From IMG/VR virus record IMGVR_UViG_3300042465_000444, positions 1-30,530 of that record: a stretch of 30,530 nt of DNA. One strand, 5' to 3'. Below the pieces are notes generated by a model. It ran no database searches. It saw only the letters and a list, made by a program, of their open reading frames with translations, and had not been told where the DNA came from. Below, one piece after another: positions 8,853-15,418 of the stretch; within the stretch, counting starts at the first letter, position 1, and every line of letters starts with the position of its first letter. Position numbers and translations under genes: made by a program. The stretch comes from a virus.

Positions 8853-9393
8853 GGATACTGACACACGCCTGGCCGTGCATGAGGCGAAAGGGCCAGTCTC
8901 TTTCATTGGCAAAACATTTACTAAAGAATTGGTAAGTGAGTACATTGCTTATGACTCAAAGACTGGATCTTTTAAGCGCATTAAAACATCTGGCACAAAA
9001 AGGGTTGGTGACAAAGTTGGTGTTGAACATGATCGTTATTTGCAGATAAGCATTTGCGGTAAAAAAATTAGAGGTCATCAACTTGCTTGGTTTTTAACTT
9101 ATGGATATATACCCAAAACAATTGATCACATAAATGGTAATGGTCTTGACAATAGACTATGCAATTTACGTGAAGTAACTCAACAGCAAAATTGTCATAA
9201 TCAAAGAACAGCACCAAGACATAACACAAGTGGTTTCATGGGAGTTTCTTTTTATAAGGCTGGAAGTAAATATTCAGCTCATATAAATTTAAATGGAAAG
9301 AAGAAACATCTTGGATACTTTGATGATCCATTGATTGCCCACCAAGCATACTTAACTGCAAAAAGAAAGTTACATTCAACATGCTCGATATGA
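8845..9393 (+). CDS. HNH/AP2 homing endonuclease
   Basis: 182 residues. After a short foreign-looking N-terminus (about residues 1-20) comes a typical HNH_3 nuclease: YDSKTGSF near 39-46, then HQLAWFLTYGYIP, then IDHINGNGLDNRLCNLREVT with the catalytic His and Asn residues, then QQNCHNQ. A C-terminal AP2-type DNA-binding domain follows (SGFMGVSFYKAGSKYSAHI...KKHLGYFDDPLIAHQAY). Enzymes of this type make site-specific breaks that spread their own gene. It sits between tail and lysis genes in AT-rich DNA. The first 14 residues resemble the N-terminus of the next gene (see findings), so it has probably inserted into a copy of that gene. Start chosen at 8845 because upstream codons belong to the stub in another frame. 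Confidence 0.95.
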   Translation: MLEDTDTRLAVHEAKGPVSFIGKTFTKELVSEYIAYDSKTGSFKRIKTSGTKRVGDKVGVEHDRYLQISICGKKIRGHQLAWFLTYGYIPKTIDHINGNGLDNRLCNLREVTQQQNCHNQRTAPRHNTSGFMGVSFYKAGSKYSAHINLNGKKKHLGYFDDPLIAHQAYLTAKRKLHSTCSI

Positions 9394-9593
9394 AAATGAT
9401 TAGTGAAACAGAAGCTAAGTTATTGACACATGAGCAATTGTGCGCTGAGCGCTACAAGCGCATTGATGATTCTCTGTCGCGTGGTGACAAGCGCATGGCT
9501 AAGATTGAATACCTCATCTATGCGGTGATGCTGTGTGTTCTGCTTGGACCAGGTGTGGCTGCAGACTTTGTTAAGAAGATGCTAGGCATCTAG
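9390..9593 (+). CDS. Small one-membrane-segment protein, holin-like
   Basis: 67 residues from ATG 9390, which overlaps the endonuclease stop as ATGA; an alternative ATG lies at 9381 in frame. The N-terminal half is charged (ETEAKLLTHEQLCAERYKRID) and is followed by one hydrophobic helix (IEYLIYAVMLCVLLGPGVAA) and a short basic tail (KKM). Proteins of this layout are frequent in podovirus lysis regions and are usually annotated as putative holins or lysis accessory proteins; activity here is inferred only from topology and position. No separate ribosome site is evident, suggesting translational coupling to the endonuclease gene. Confidence 0.65.
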   Translation: MKMISETEAKLLTHEQLCAERYKRIDDSLSRGDKRMAKIEYLIYAVMLCVLLGPGVAADFVKKMLGI

Positions 9594-9621
9594 ATATGGA
9601 CCCATTTTCAGTCTCCTATTA

Positions 9622-10320
9622 TTGGCACAAGGGGCTGTCTCTGCTATCAAGCAGGGGGTTGATTTTTTGCACCAGGGCAGGATTGCTCTGGAGTCAACTA
9701 AGAAAACAGTTGATGGAGTGGTGGCTGACGTCAAGGCGATTAAGAATATCTTTGATTGGTTCATTGGCCTCTTTATATCAAAGCCTAAAGCTGAGACTGC
9801 AAAGCCTGTTGCAAAAACAGCAGCCAAGTCAAAGCCAAGTGCAGCCAAAGAAAAATCCTACCAGCAGCTCGAGAGTGAACTTATCAGAGACATTGGAGAA
9901 AACCTCGGACTCCTCTTTGACACCCAACAACAAATCAATACCTACTATGAAGAGCTTGAAGAAGACTCTAAAACCAACTATGACCCAACCCAAAACACAA
10001 GCAAGAAAGCAATCCAAAGAGTAATCATTCAGCTAGAACTTGAGAAACTCATGGAGGCTACTCGTGAGGCGATGGTGTACAGCCCTCCAGAATGCAAGGA
10101 TATGTACAGCAGATTTCTTTTGATGTACGGCAAGATTGAGCAAGAGCAGAAGTGGGCTAGAGCAGAGATGATTCGCAGGGCTAGGTTAGCTAGGTGGCGT
10201 AAAGAGCAAGAAGAGATCAGGCATATTGAAATGATCAGTGGAGGCATTGCAGTGACGTTTATATCTCTAATTTTTGGGTGGCTCATGTGGCAACTACACG
10301 ACTTGTCTGGTGGATTTTGA
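9622..10320 (+). CDS. Unknown membrane-anchored protein; start possibly displaced by a frameshift
   Basis: 232 residues if begun at TTG 9622. The N-terminus is moderately hydrophobic (LLLLAQGAVSAIKQG just around the start), followed by a Lys/Ala/Pro linker at about 54-76, a long charged helical region (QQLESELIRDIGE onward) and a single C-terminal membrane segment (IAVTFISLIFGWLMWQL). I do not recognise a function. A better ATG with MDPFS lies at 9596 but in the neighbouring frame; adding one T to the run of four T at 9604-9607 would join it to this frame as MDPFFSLLLLAQGA. That suggests a one-base deletion or sequence error at the 5' end. The stop overlaps the next ATG (TGATG). Confidence 0.6.
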   Translation: MAQGAVSAIKQGVDFLHQGRIALESTKKTVDGVVADVKAIKNIFDWFIGLFISKPKAETAKPVAKTAAKSKPSAAKEKSYQQLESELIRDIGENLGLLFDTQQQINTYYEELEEDSKTNYDPTQNTSKKAIQRVIIQLELEKLMEATREAMVYSPPECKDMYSRFLLMYGKIEQEQKWARAEMIRRARLARWRKEQEEIRHIEMISGGIAVTFISLIFGWLMWQLHDLSGGF

Positions 10321-10454
10321 TGGCAGTCATGCTGTGCGTTGTCGTGGGTGCTACATCAATGGCATACATCGAGACTTTGTATATGAAAGCCCAGCTCAAG
10401 AAAGAGATGAAAGAGTTACGTAAGCTCAAGCAAGAACTGAAAGAAAGCAAATGA
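10320..10454 (+). CDS. 44-residue membrane peptide with coiled tail
   Basis: A frame too short for most gene finders. ATG shares its A with the preceding stop, and its own stop overlaps the next ATG as ATGA, so it is embedded in a coupled chain. Residues 1-20 are hydrophobic (MAVMLCVVVGATSMAYIETL) and the rest is a Lys/Glu-rich helix (LKKEMKELRKLKQELKE). Topology fits a small lysis accessory or holin-modulating peptide, but that is a guess. The tight overlaps on both sides are the main reason to accept it as real. Confidence 0.6.
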   Translation: MAVMLCVVVGATSMAYIETLYMKAQLKKEMKELRKLKQELKESK

Positions 10455-10678
10455 GATATCTACTGTTGCTGTTACTGCTGCTCACTGCCTGCGATGATCG
10501 CTACAGATATTTTTGCCAGGATCCTAAGAACTTCCCTGCCAAGAGATGCCAGCGCCCCGATTGCCAATTCACCCAAGACTGTCCCGACTACCTCGTTGCC
10601 CCCATACTGGAGAAAACAATTGTCCAACAACCAGCCCAAGTTTCATCCGAACCGATTGCTAACCCAAGAGGAAATTGA
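10451..10678 (+). CDS. Small Cys-rich lipoprotein
   Basis: 75 residues. The N-terminus is a textbook lipoprotein signal: MRYLLLLLLLLTAC, with the lipobox Cys at 14, followed by Asp-Asp, which in enterobacteria favours inner-membrane retention. The mature part is short and Cys-rich (CQDPKNFPAKRCQRPDC then TQDC), suggesting disulphides in the periplasm. I have seen similar small lipoproteins in podovirus lysis regions without an assigned role. Its 3' end overlaps the start of the next gene in another frame by 59 bases. It is not the Rz1 spanin, which is found further on. Confidence 0.75.
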   Translation: MRYLLLLLLLLTACDDRYRYFCQDPKNFPAKRCQRPDCQFTQDCPDYLVAPILEKTIVQQPAQVSSEPIANPRGN

Positions 10679-11123
10679 GATAAGGGTCTGGGCCTTTGTG
10701 GTCCTGATCGTTACTTTCATTCTTGCTGGCATTGTGATGTTCATGCTTTACAGCTTGGCCTTTGTAGTGCAGCCAATCAAGTCTATGGCGCCCATTGACC
10801 AGGCGTTTGCCAAAATGCTCAACGACATTGTGCTGCTCATTGTGGGTGGCATTGGTGGCGTGATGAGTCGCAAGGGTGTGCAGACTATTGCAGACAAGGT
10901 ATCTCAAGCAAGTAACCCAACACCACCTACACCGCCTGCTCCAGCTGCAGCGCCAGCAACATCTACCTGGACAGCACCAGCTGGTGGTCTGCCTGCTTGG
11001 GTTAACCCAGTACTTGACGAGGAATGGAGAGCGCCACCTCCACCGACTACACCACCTGACTACGTTGATCCAGCCAAGGAAGAGATCGCACAGGAACGTG
11101 CTGCAGCGAGGTCTGAAACATGA
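10620..11123 (+). CDS. Two-membrane-segment protein with Pro-rich tail, candidate holin
   Basis: The frame is open from an ATG at 10494, but TTG 10620 is preferred: it has a TGGAG ribosome site seven bases upstream and gives an N-terminus (MSNNQPKFHPNRLLTQEE) of the kind I recall from related phage proteins, whereas the upstream part is only a shadow of the lipoprotein gene. The 167-residue product has two hydrophobic helices (VWAFVVLIVTFILAGIVMFM and DIVLLIVGGIGGVM) and a long Pro/Ala-rich C-terminus. Position immediately before Rz, Rz1 and the endolysin makes it the best holin candidate in the cassette. Holin activity is an inference. Its stop overlaps the Rz start by four bases. Confidence 0.65.
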   Translation: MSNNQPKFHPNRLLTQEEIEIRVWAFVVLIVTFILAGIVMFMLYSLAFVVQPIKSMAPIDQAFAKMLNDIVLLIVGGIGGVMSRKGVQTIADKVSQASNPTPPTPPAPAAAPATSTWTAPAGGLPAWVNPVLDEEWRAPPPPTTPPDYVDPAKEEIAQERAAARSET

Positions 11124-11584
11124 TCCCAAACCCTTGGCTAATCATTGGCGCCTTAGTCATGGCTGCAAGCCTGTATTTCTATGGCCACCACAAAGGCTGG
11201 GCAGAGCGTGACCAGGAGATGCAAGCAGAGATCGCCATTAAGAATGAAGAGGCTCGAACCAAAGAGCAGGAACTTACCAAACAACTCAACGACAACTCTA
11301 CCAAGTTACTGGAGGCCAACAATGCCATTACTGAAAAACAGTCTAGTCTTAATCGTCTTATCCGCACTAGTAGCTTGCGGATCCAAACCCCAGGTTGTGT
11401 ACAAACCAGTGCAAGTACCGCCCCTGCCAGCGGAAGTAGCAGCCAAGCGGGAAGTGAATCTGACAGAGAGACTCTCCTCGCTATTGCAGAAATCGTCGCT
11501 CAAGGAGACAGGAACACAGCCCAGCTCAACGCCTGCATCGACAACTACAACAAAGTGATGGAGGCCGTAAATGTTAAACGCTGA
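11120..11584 (+). CDS. Inner-membrane spanin (Rz-like)
   Basis: 154 residues with one N-terminal membrane anchor (WLIIGALVMAASLYFYG) followed by a long charged, probably coiled-coil periplasmic domain (RDQEMQAEIAIKNEEARTK onward) and a C-terminal part with two Cys. This is the standard layout of the i-spanin, which with the Rz1 lipoprotein fuses inner and outer membranes in the last step of lysis of Gram-negative cells. A lipoprotein gene is nested in another frame inside it, which is the strongest support. ATG overlaps the previous stop (ATGA); its 3' end overlaps the endolysin start. Confidence 0.88.
   Translation: MIPNPWLIIGALVMAASLYFYGHHKGWAERDQEMQAEIAIKNEEARTKEQELTKQLNDNSTKLLEANNAITEKQSSLNRLIRTSSLRIQTPGCVQTSASTAPASGSSSQAGSESDRETLLAIAEIVAQGDRNTAQLNACIDNYNKVMEAVNVKR
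11322..11558 (+). CDS. Outer-membrane spanin lipoprotein (Rz1-like), nested in Rz
   Basis: 78 residues wholly inside the Rz gene in another frame. The ATG at 11322 has a strong GGAGG ribosome site at 11311-11315. The N-terminus is a lipoprotein signal with lipobox LSALVAC, putting the lipidated Cys at residue 19. The mature part begins with a Pro-rich segment (KPVQVPPLPAE), a hallmark of Rz1. The open frame extends upstream to 11181, but that part has no ribosome site or signal and is discarded. Together with Rz it forms the two-component spanin. Confidence 0.9.
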   Translation: MPLLKNSLVLIVLSALVACGSKPQVVYKPVQVPPLPAEVAAKREVNLTERLSSLLQKSSLKETGTQPSSTPASTTTTK

Positions 11585-12167
11585 GAAACTAGCCAAGCTG
11601 CACATCGGTGCTGACTGGGTTGATCCACTTAATGAAACCTTTGAGCGCTTTGGAATTTTTAGCCAGAATCAGCAGGCTACATTCATTGGCCAGTGTGGCC
11701 ATGAGTGTGGAAACTTCAGAATCCTGGAAGAGAATCTAAATTACAAAGCTGTAACGCTAATGAAGTTGTGGCCTAAAAGATTTCCCACACTGGAGGTGGC
11801 CAATGGCTACGCTGGAAACCCTAAGAAAATTGCAAATCAAGTCTATTCTTCTCGCATGGGTAACCGTGACGAAAATAGTGGTGACGGTTATCGCTTTAGG
11901 GGTAGGGGTTGTATTCAGCTTACTGGTCACTCTAATTATTTCCACGCTGGTAAAGCGCTGGGCGTGGATTTTGTTATGGACCCTGATCTTGTTGGCACTC
12001 CTAAGTATGCTGCTCTTACTGCTGGATGGTTTTGGTCTACCCACAAGCTCAATGCTCCAGCGGATGCCCTTGATCATGCCAAGGTAACCAAGATTATTAA
12101 TGGCGGGACAATAGGCCTGGAGGATCGCATCAAGCACACCCAGCAGGCCTTGTTAGTCCTGGCCTAA
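11571..12167 (+). CDS. GH19-type endolysin (chitinase-like lysozyme)
   Basis: 198 residues. Motifs of the glycoside hydrolase 19 fold as used by phage endolysins are clear: QCGHECGNF with catalytic Glu45, LEENLNY near 52-58 with a second acidic pair, RFRGRGCIQLTGHSNY around 108-123, and TKIINGG near the end. It should cut peptidoglycan glycan strands. There is no signal peptide, so it needs a holin to reach the wall, consistent with the membrane proteins upstream. A GGAGG site lies seven bases before the ATG, and the start lies inside the end of Rz. The stop overlaps the stop of the convergent RecT gene. Confidence 0.93.
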   Translation: MLNAEKLAKLHIGADWVDPLNETFERFGIFSQNQQATFIGQCGHECGNFRILEENLNYKAVTLMKLWPKRFPTLEVANGYAGNPKKIANQVYSSRMGNRDENSGDGYRFRGRGCIQLTGHSNYFHAGKALGVDFVMDPDLVGTPKYAALTAGWFWSTHKLNAPADALDHAKVTKIINGGTIGLEDRIKHTQQALLVLA

Positions 12168-13120
12168 GTGGCAGCACCAAGCGCAGCAATGCGCTGCTGA
12201 TGGCCAGCAATGTGGCGCACACGTTTGGCCGTATCTACCTTGTTGATGGTGTCAGCATTGGCCTCACGTAACTCACGTAACTTAGTCATGCGCTCACGTG
12301 GCTTGATCTTCTGGCTAGATGCTATCTTCTCGCAGAAGATCTCATACGCATCTTGCCATTCTTCTAACGTGGTGTGAGTGCTATGCGGTAGATCTTTGCC
12401 AGGCAAGATGATCGCAAACTCACCAGCTGCAGGCGGTGGCTCGGTGGCCAGCTCTTCAAACGGTGGGTGGTCAACGATCTCTACCTCACCAGTCTCAACG
12501 TCTGGCGCAGTGAACTCTACAGCTGGTGCTGGCGCCTGCAATGCATCAAGTGGGTTGCGTGGCGTGATGTCTTTAGCTGGGCGCTTAGTCTCCTCTGGAT
12601 AATCTTGCGCCTCTTCCACGCTGATCAAACCCTTTAACACGTCTGGGTATGCATCACGCAAAGCGAAACCTCTGGCTCTCATCTGCAGCATTCGCTTGGG
12701 GTATGCCTGCCATGGTCCCTGCTTGCCCCACAGGCCTGCACGTTTAGCATCTTCTACAGAGAAACGCACGGTGACTGGCGCCCTGCCCTTGCGCCTGGCC
12801 ACACACACGGCCACTGGGTTTGGCGTACCCTCATCTTCAATGCTTTCCTCTACGCCCTCACACACTGGGCTGGCCTGCACCAAAGCCATCATGGCGTCAC
12901 CGTACACACTAGGCTTGCCATTGATCACAGCAATGTTCTGCAGCGCTTGCATAGGGGCTAGACCCATCTCCATGCCCCACTGGATACAGACCATGATGTC
13001 CTGGGGCTTACCCATGTACTGCTTGGGGACCATGTTGCTGTTGGCCAGCATCTCCGAAAACTGTATGGCCTCGGTGACCGTAGCTGGCGCAAAGCCCTGG
13101 CGGTTAGTTGTGAGTTGCAT
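12164..13120 (-). CDS. recT: RecT-like single-strand annealing protein
   Basis: 318 residues. Residues 1-190 match the RecT pattern: an N-terminal region with MVPKQYMGKPQDIMVCIQWG, then GLAPMQALQNIAVINGKPSVYGDAM, then WGKQGPWQAYPKRMLQMRAR, a set of blocks shared by phage RecT recombinases. The C-terminal third is Pro/Glu-rich and then charged, probably a partner-binding tail. It would anneal single strands made by the exonuclease encoded just upstream in the same leftward operon, giving Red-like recombination and repair of replicating phage DNA. The start ATG lies 17 bases inside the end of the small gene upstream. The stop codon shares two bases with the stop of the convergent endolysin gene. 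Confidence 0.88.
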   Translation of the reverse strand: MQLTTNRQGFAPATVTEAIQFSEMLANSNMVPKQYMGKPQDIMVCIQWGMEMGLAPMQALQNIAVINGKPSVYGDAMMALVQASPVCEGVEESIEDEGTPNPVAVCVARRKGRAPVTVRFSVEDAKRAGLWGKQGPWQAYPKRMLQMRARGFALRDAYPDVLKGLISVEEAQDYPEETKRPAKDITPRNPLDALQAPAPAVEFTAPDVETGEVEIVDHPPFEELATEPPPAAGEFAIILPGKDLPHSTHTTLEEWQDAYEIFCEKIASSQKIKPRERMTKLRELREANADTINKVDTAKRVRHIAGHQQRIAALGAAT

Positions 13121-13283
13121 TGTTATCTTTCATGTAATGTTTAAGGGTTTCAAAAACTAAGGCGCTAATGCTGGTGACAAGCTCATCTGCCTGGTCAGTG
13201 TTGGCGTTAGTGGCATCCATCACAGCTTGCATGGCACGGTTGTGTGCAGCTGTGAGTTGATCCATCTCATGTGGGTTGATCAC
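13104..13283 (-). CDS. 59-residue unknown protein between exonuclease and RecT
   Basis: A small frame that fills the gap between the exonuclease and recT genes. GTG 13283 overlaps the exonuclease stop as GTGA; an in-frame ATG lies at 13265. The product begins with INPHEMDQLTAAHNRAMQ and continues to ETLKHYMKDNNATHN; it is helical and mildly acidic, with no Cys and no membrane segment. I recognise no family. Its coupling to both neighbours suggests it is co-translated and could be an accessory of the recombination pair. Confidence 0.65.
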   Translation of the reverse strand: MINPHEMDQLTAAHNRAMQAVMDATNANTDQADELVTSISALVFETLKHYMKDNNATHN

Positions 13284-14242
13284 GACTTGGCCTCTTTGAT
13301 AGTCAGTGTTGACTGGCGTATGGTGTAGGCCTCTTTGGCTGGTACGCTCTTCTCTTTCTGCGCTTTGTAACTGCGAGTTGGCCAGCTGATGGTGTAGCCA
13401 CCAGCGATACCCTTGGTTGACTTGCCCATCAACTCTTTGATGCTCTCCTCATCTGAGGCGATATCTTGCTCTAGAATTTTTAGCTGCAGTTTGTTGTCCA
13501 TGATGCGTTGAGCCATCTCGGCAGCCTCGGCATCTAGCAAGACGGTATCTTCTATTACTGGGTAGGCGCCACGTGCATCTGGCCACTTCTCGCCTGCCTG
13601 CGGTGGGTAGTAGTCAATCGAGCCAGTCTCTTTGAAGTTATCCAGGCGGGACTGGAAGTCTGTGGTTACCCTGGCGATGCTGTCCAGTGTGGCCTGGTGC
13701 GGAGCAAAGATAAACAAGCGCAGCTGAGTGCCTTTGTAGAGTGTGGCCAGCACACCCCACTTGGCCTGCATGATGTCCATCTGAGCCTGCAGCTGGATGG
13801 GACCACGCCACAGAGGTGGCGTATCTTCTGGCTCCATGGCGGTGAGCTTGGCCTCTAACACACCAACTCCATCGAGGGTAATCGAGTCCTGGCCGACAAC
13901 AAAGATGCCATTGTCTGGATCGCTGACGATAACCTGGCCACGGCCTTGTGCGCTGCCATCGAGACTGCAACACAGTGGTAGGCTGGTGTGAAAGAACGGT
14001 TTGTCGTGATCAATGACCAGCTCTGACAAGAGTAAGCGCTTGGCTGCCTCACGCAAGATCAAAGGCTCCAGCTGGTTGCCCCAGTCCATGGATTCATTGC
14101 CGATGTCTGGGCGCTCTTTGCCCTGGATGGCATTGATTGACATTTCCAATTCGTCATTGGGCGTGTTGTATTTAGACATACCCATTACTGAACATAAGCG
14201 GGATGCTGACAGCATGGTGTCAGGCGTGACTTTGTTGACCAT
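13280..14242 (-). CDS. YqaJ-type PD-(D/E)XK exonuclease
   Basis: 320 residues with the YqaJ/lambda-exonuclease core: SASRLCSVMGMSKYNTP at 12-28, DWGNQLEP with Glu59, CCSLDG with Asp95, GVLEAKLT with Glu130 and Lys132, and QLQAQMDIMQ with the conserved Gln near 152-154. These are the metal-binding and catalytic residues of the fold. It should degrade one strand from double-strand ends and feed the RecT-like protein two genes downstream. The C-terminal 100 residues are helical and less typical. The start lies 23 bases inside the end of the preceding small gene. Confidence 0.92.
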   Translation of the reverse strand: MVNKVTPDTMLSASRLCSVMGMSKYNTPNDELEMSINAIQGKERPDIGNESMDWGNQLEPLILREAAKRLLLSELVIDHDKPFFHTSLPLCCSLDGSAQGRGQVIVSDPDNGIFVVGQDSITLDGVGVLEAKLTAMEPEDTPPLWRGPIQLQAQMDIMQAKWGVLATLYKGTQLRLFIFAPHQATLDSIARVTTDFQSRLDNFKETGSIDYYPPQAGEKWPDARGAYPVIEDTVLLDAEAAEMAQRIMDNKLQLKILEQDIASDEESIKELMGKSTKGIAGGYTISWPTRSYKAQKEKSVPAKEAYTIRQSTLTIKEAKS

Positions 14243-14531
14243 TAAAGGACTCCTTGAGTTGATAGATGCGGATGATGCGGGCGTGAGCCTGCGGGTGGGT
14301 AGCCTCGGTAAAACCTACGGCCTTAAACTGCTTGCCTTTGAAGACAGCGCCCAGTACTGATGGGTGCATCTCTGCAGGCAGAGCAAGATTTTGTCGGATG
14401 TCATTGATGCTGACGCTGCCTTGTGCCTGGCAGATCTGTACGGCCAGCGCTCTCGCACGTGCCAGGAAAGTTGCATCACGCTGCTCAAACAGATTGAGCT
14501 GGGCGTCTCGGATAGTTTGACCTACTGTCAT
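14220..14531 (-). CDS. Small protein with a winged-helix-like pattern, function unknown
   Basis: 103 residues, predicted helical at first (RDAQLNLFEQRDATFLARARALAVQICQ), then a segment VSINDIRQNL...MHPSVLGAVFKGKQFKAVGF followed by ARIIRIYQLK. I have seen this pattern in hypothetical phage proteins next to recombination and replication genes; its shape suggests a winged-helix DNA-binding fold. No known function. It is the gene immediately before the exonuclease and overlaps it by 23 bases, so the two are probably co-translated. Confidence 0.7.
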   Translation of the reverse strand: MTVGQTIRDAQLNLFEQRDATFLARARALAVQICQAQGSVSINDIRQNLALPAEMHPSVLGAVFKGKQFKAVGFTEATHPQAHARIIRIYQLKESFNGQQSHA

Positions 14532-14539
14532 GCGTACCC

Positions 14540-14746
14540 TTAATTGGTTAAGTAGATGACTACCAAGGCCACGACACCAAGCACATAGATAGCTTTGTCG
14601 TAAGGCATTACAAGCAATTTAACTGGGGGATTTATCAATGAATCCTGGATGCGTAATTCATCGAGCGACATAGTGTGGCTTACCACAGGCTCATACCGTG
14701 AGCCTATGGCAACCTTGCCAGTGTTGTACGGTGTGGTCTTACGCAT
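14540..14746 (-). CDS. 68-residue membrane protein, unknown
   Basis: The open frame extends further upstream on the minus strand, but ATG 14746 is preferred because an AAGGAG ribosome site lies seven bases before it and the upstream part only shadows the recombinase gene. The N-terminal 45 residues are soluble (MRKTTPYNTGKVAIGSRYEP onward); the C-terminus is one hydrophobic helix (AIYVLGVVALVVIYLTN). Function unknown; a tail-anchored inner-membrane protein expressed early could act in host take-over or superinfection exclusion, but nothing in the sequence proves it. It overlaps the recombinase end by eight bases. Confidence 0.72.
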   Translation of the reverse strand: MRKTTPYNTGKVAIGSRYEPVVSHTMSLDELRIQDSLINPPVKLLVMPYDKAIYVLGVVALVVIYLTN

Positions 14747-15416
14747 GACTAAACTCCTTGAGGTTGATGTTGAGACGTTTGATAAGGGCGTTGACCTGGC
14801 TGGCTGCCCACTCGGTGTTACCACGTGGGGTTTGAACGCCACGAGTAGACAACTCTGCAGCCAGGTTACGCAAGGTGCTGGCGCCTGAGATAGCAATCAC
14901 ATCACGCAGGGTTGGGGCGATGCGGTCTGCATAGCTGTTAGCACGTGCCTGGATGGCAGCATTGCCTGCTGCAGAGCCGATCTCTGGTGTTGGGCAACCC
15001 AGTACTACCCCGCGGGCTTTGGCTGCTTGTAGAGCTGATTTAGTGCGCTTGGAGATCTCTTCACGCTCATGCTGGGCAACCACTGCACGTACACCGAACT
15101 CAAGAGTGCCAGCGTTTGGCATATCGGCAGCCACAATGTCCACGCCAGCCTTGCGTAAGGTCAACAGGAATGCTGCATCACGTGAGAGGCGGTCAATTTT
15201 GGCAATCAGGATGGCAGCGTTGTTGCGTCTGCAGAGATCGAGTGCAAGCTCCAGCTGTGGGCGGTTGTCGATCTTGCCTGACTCAATCTCTGTGAATTCA
15301 CCAATGATGTCTGCCTCATAAGAGCTGACCAGCTGGCGCTGTGATTCAAGGCCAAGACCAGAGTGACCCTGCTTGGCGGTAGATACACGGTAGTAAGCAA
15401 CGTATTTGGTGGCCAT
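14739..15416 (-). CDS. Small serine recombinase (resolvase/invertase family)
   Basis: 225 residues. The N-terminal catalytic domain is complete: YYRVSTAKQ with Arg10 and nucleophile Ser12, SGLGLESQ, IAKIDRLSRDAAFL with the catalytic Arg residues, and AVVAQHEREEISKRTKSAL forming the start of the long E helix. The C-terminal part (from about 170) carries a helix-turn-helix-like segment with TPRGNTEWAASQVNALIKR, common in small phage recombinases. It lacks the large C-terminal domain of serine integrases, so dimer resolution, inversion or regulatory recombination is more likely than integration. It is the second gene of the leftward operon. No matching crossover sites were recognised. Confidence 0.9.
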   Translation of the reverse strand: MATKYVAYYRVSTAKQGHSGLGLESQRQLVSSYEADIIGEFTEIESGKIDNRPQLELALDLCRRNNAAILIAKIDRLSRDAAFLLTLRKAGVDIVAADMPNAGTLEFGVRAVVAQHEREEISKRTKSALQAAKARGVVLGCPTPEIGSAAGNAAIQARANSYADRIAPTLRDVIAISGASTLRNLAAELSTRGVQTPRGNTEWAASQVNALIKRLNINLKEFSHA

Positions 15417-15418
15417 GA

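Noticed and set aside
10494-10619. Upstream ATG for the two-helix holin-like protein
   Set aside because: The part before 10620 overlaps the lipoprotein gene, lacks a ribosome site and has irregular composition. TTG 10620 has a good site at the right distance.
12180-12195. AGCGCA-GCAA-TGCGCT hairpin considered as a terminator of the late operon
   Set aside because: Perfect 6-bp stem, but no T-run on either strand and it lies inside the recT coding region.
14739-15416. Serine recombinase taken as a phage integrase
   Set aside because: It lacks the large C-terminal zinc/recombinase domains of serine integrases. No attachment site, excisionase or CI-like repressor was found.
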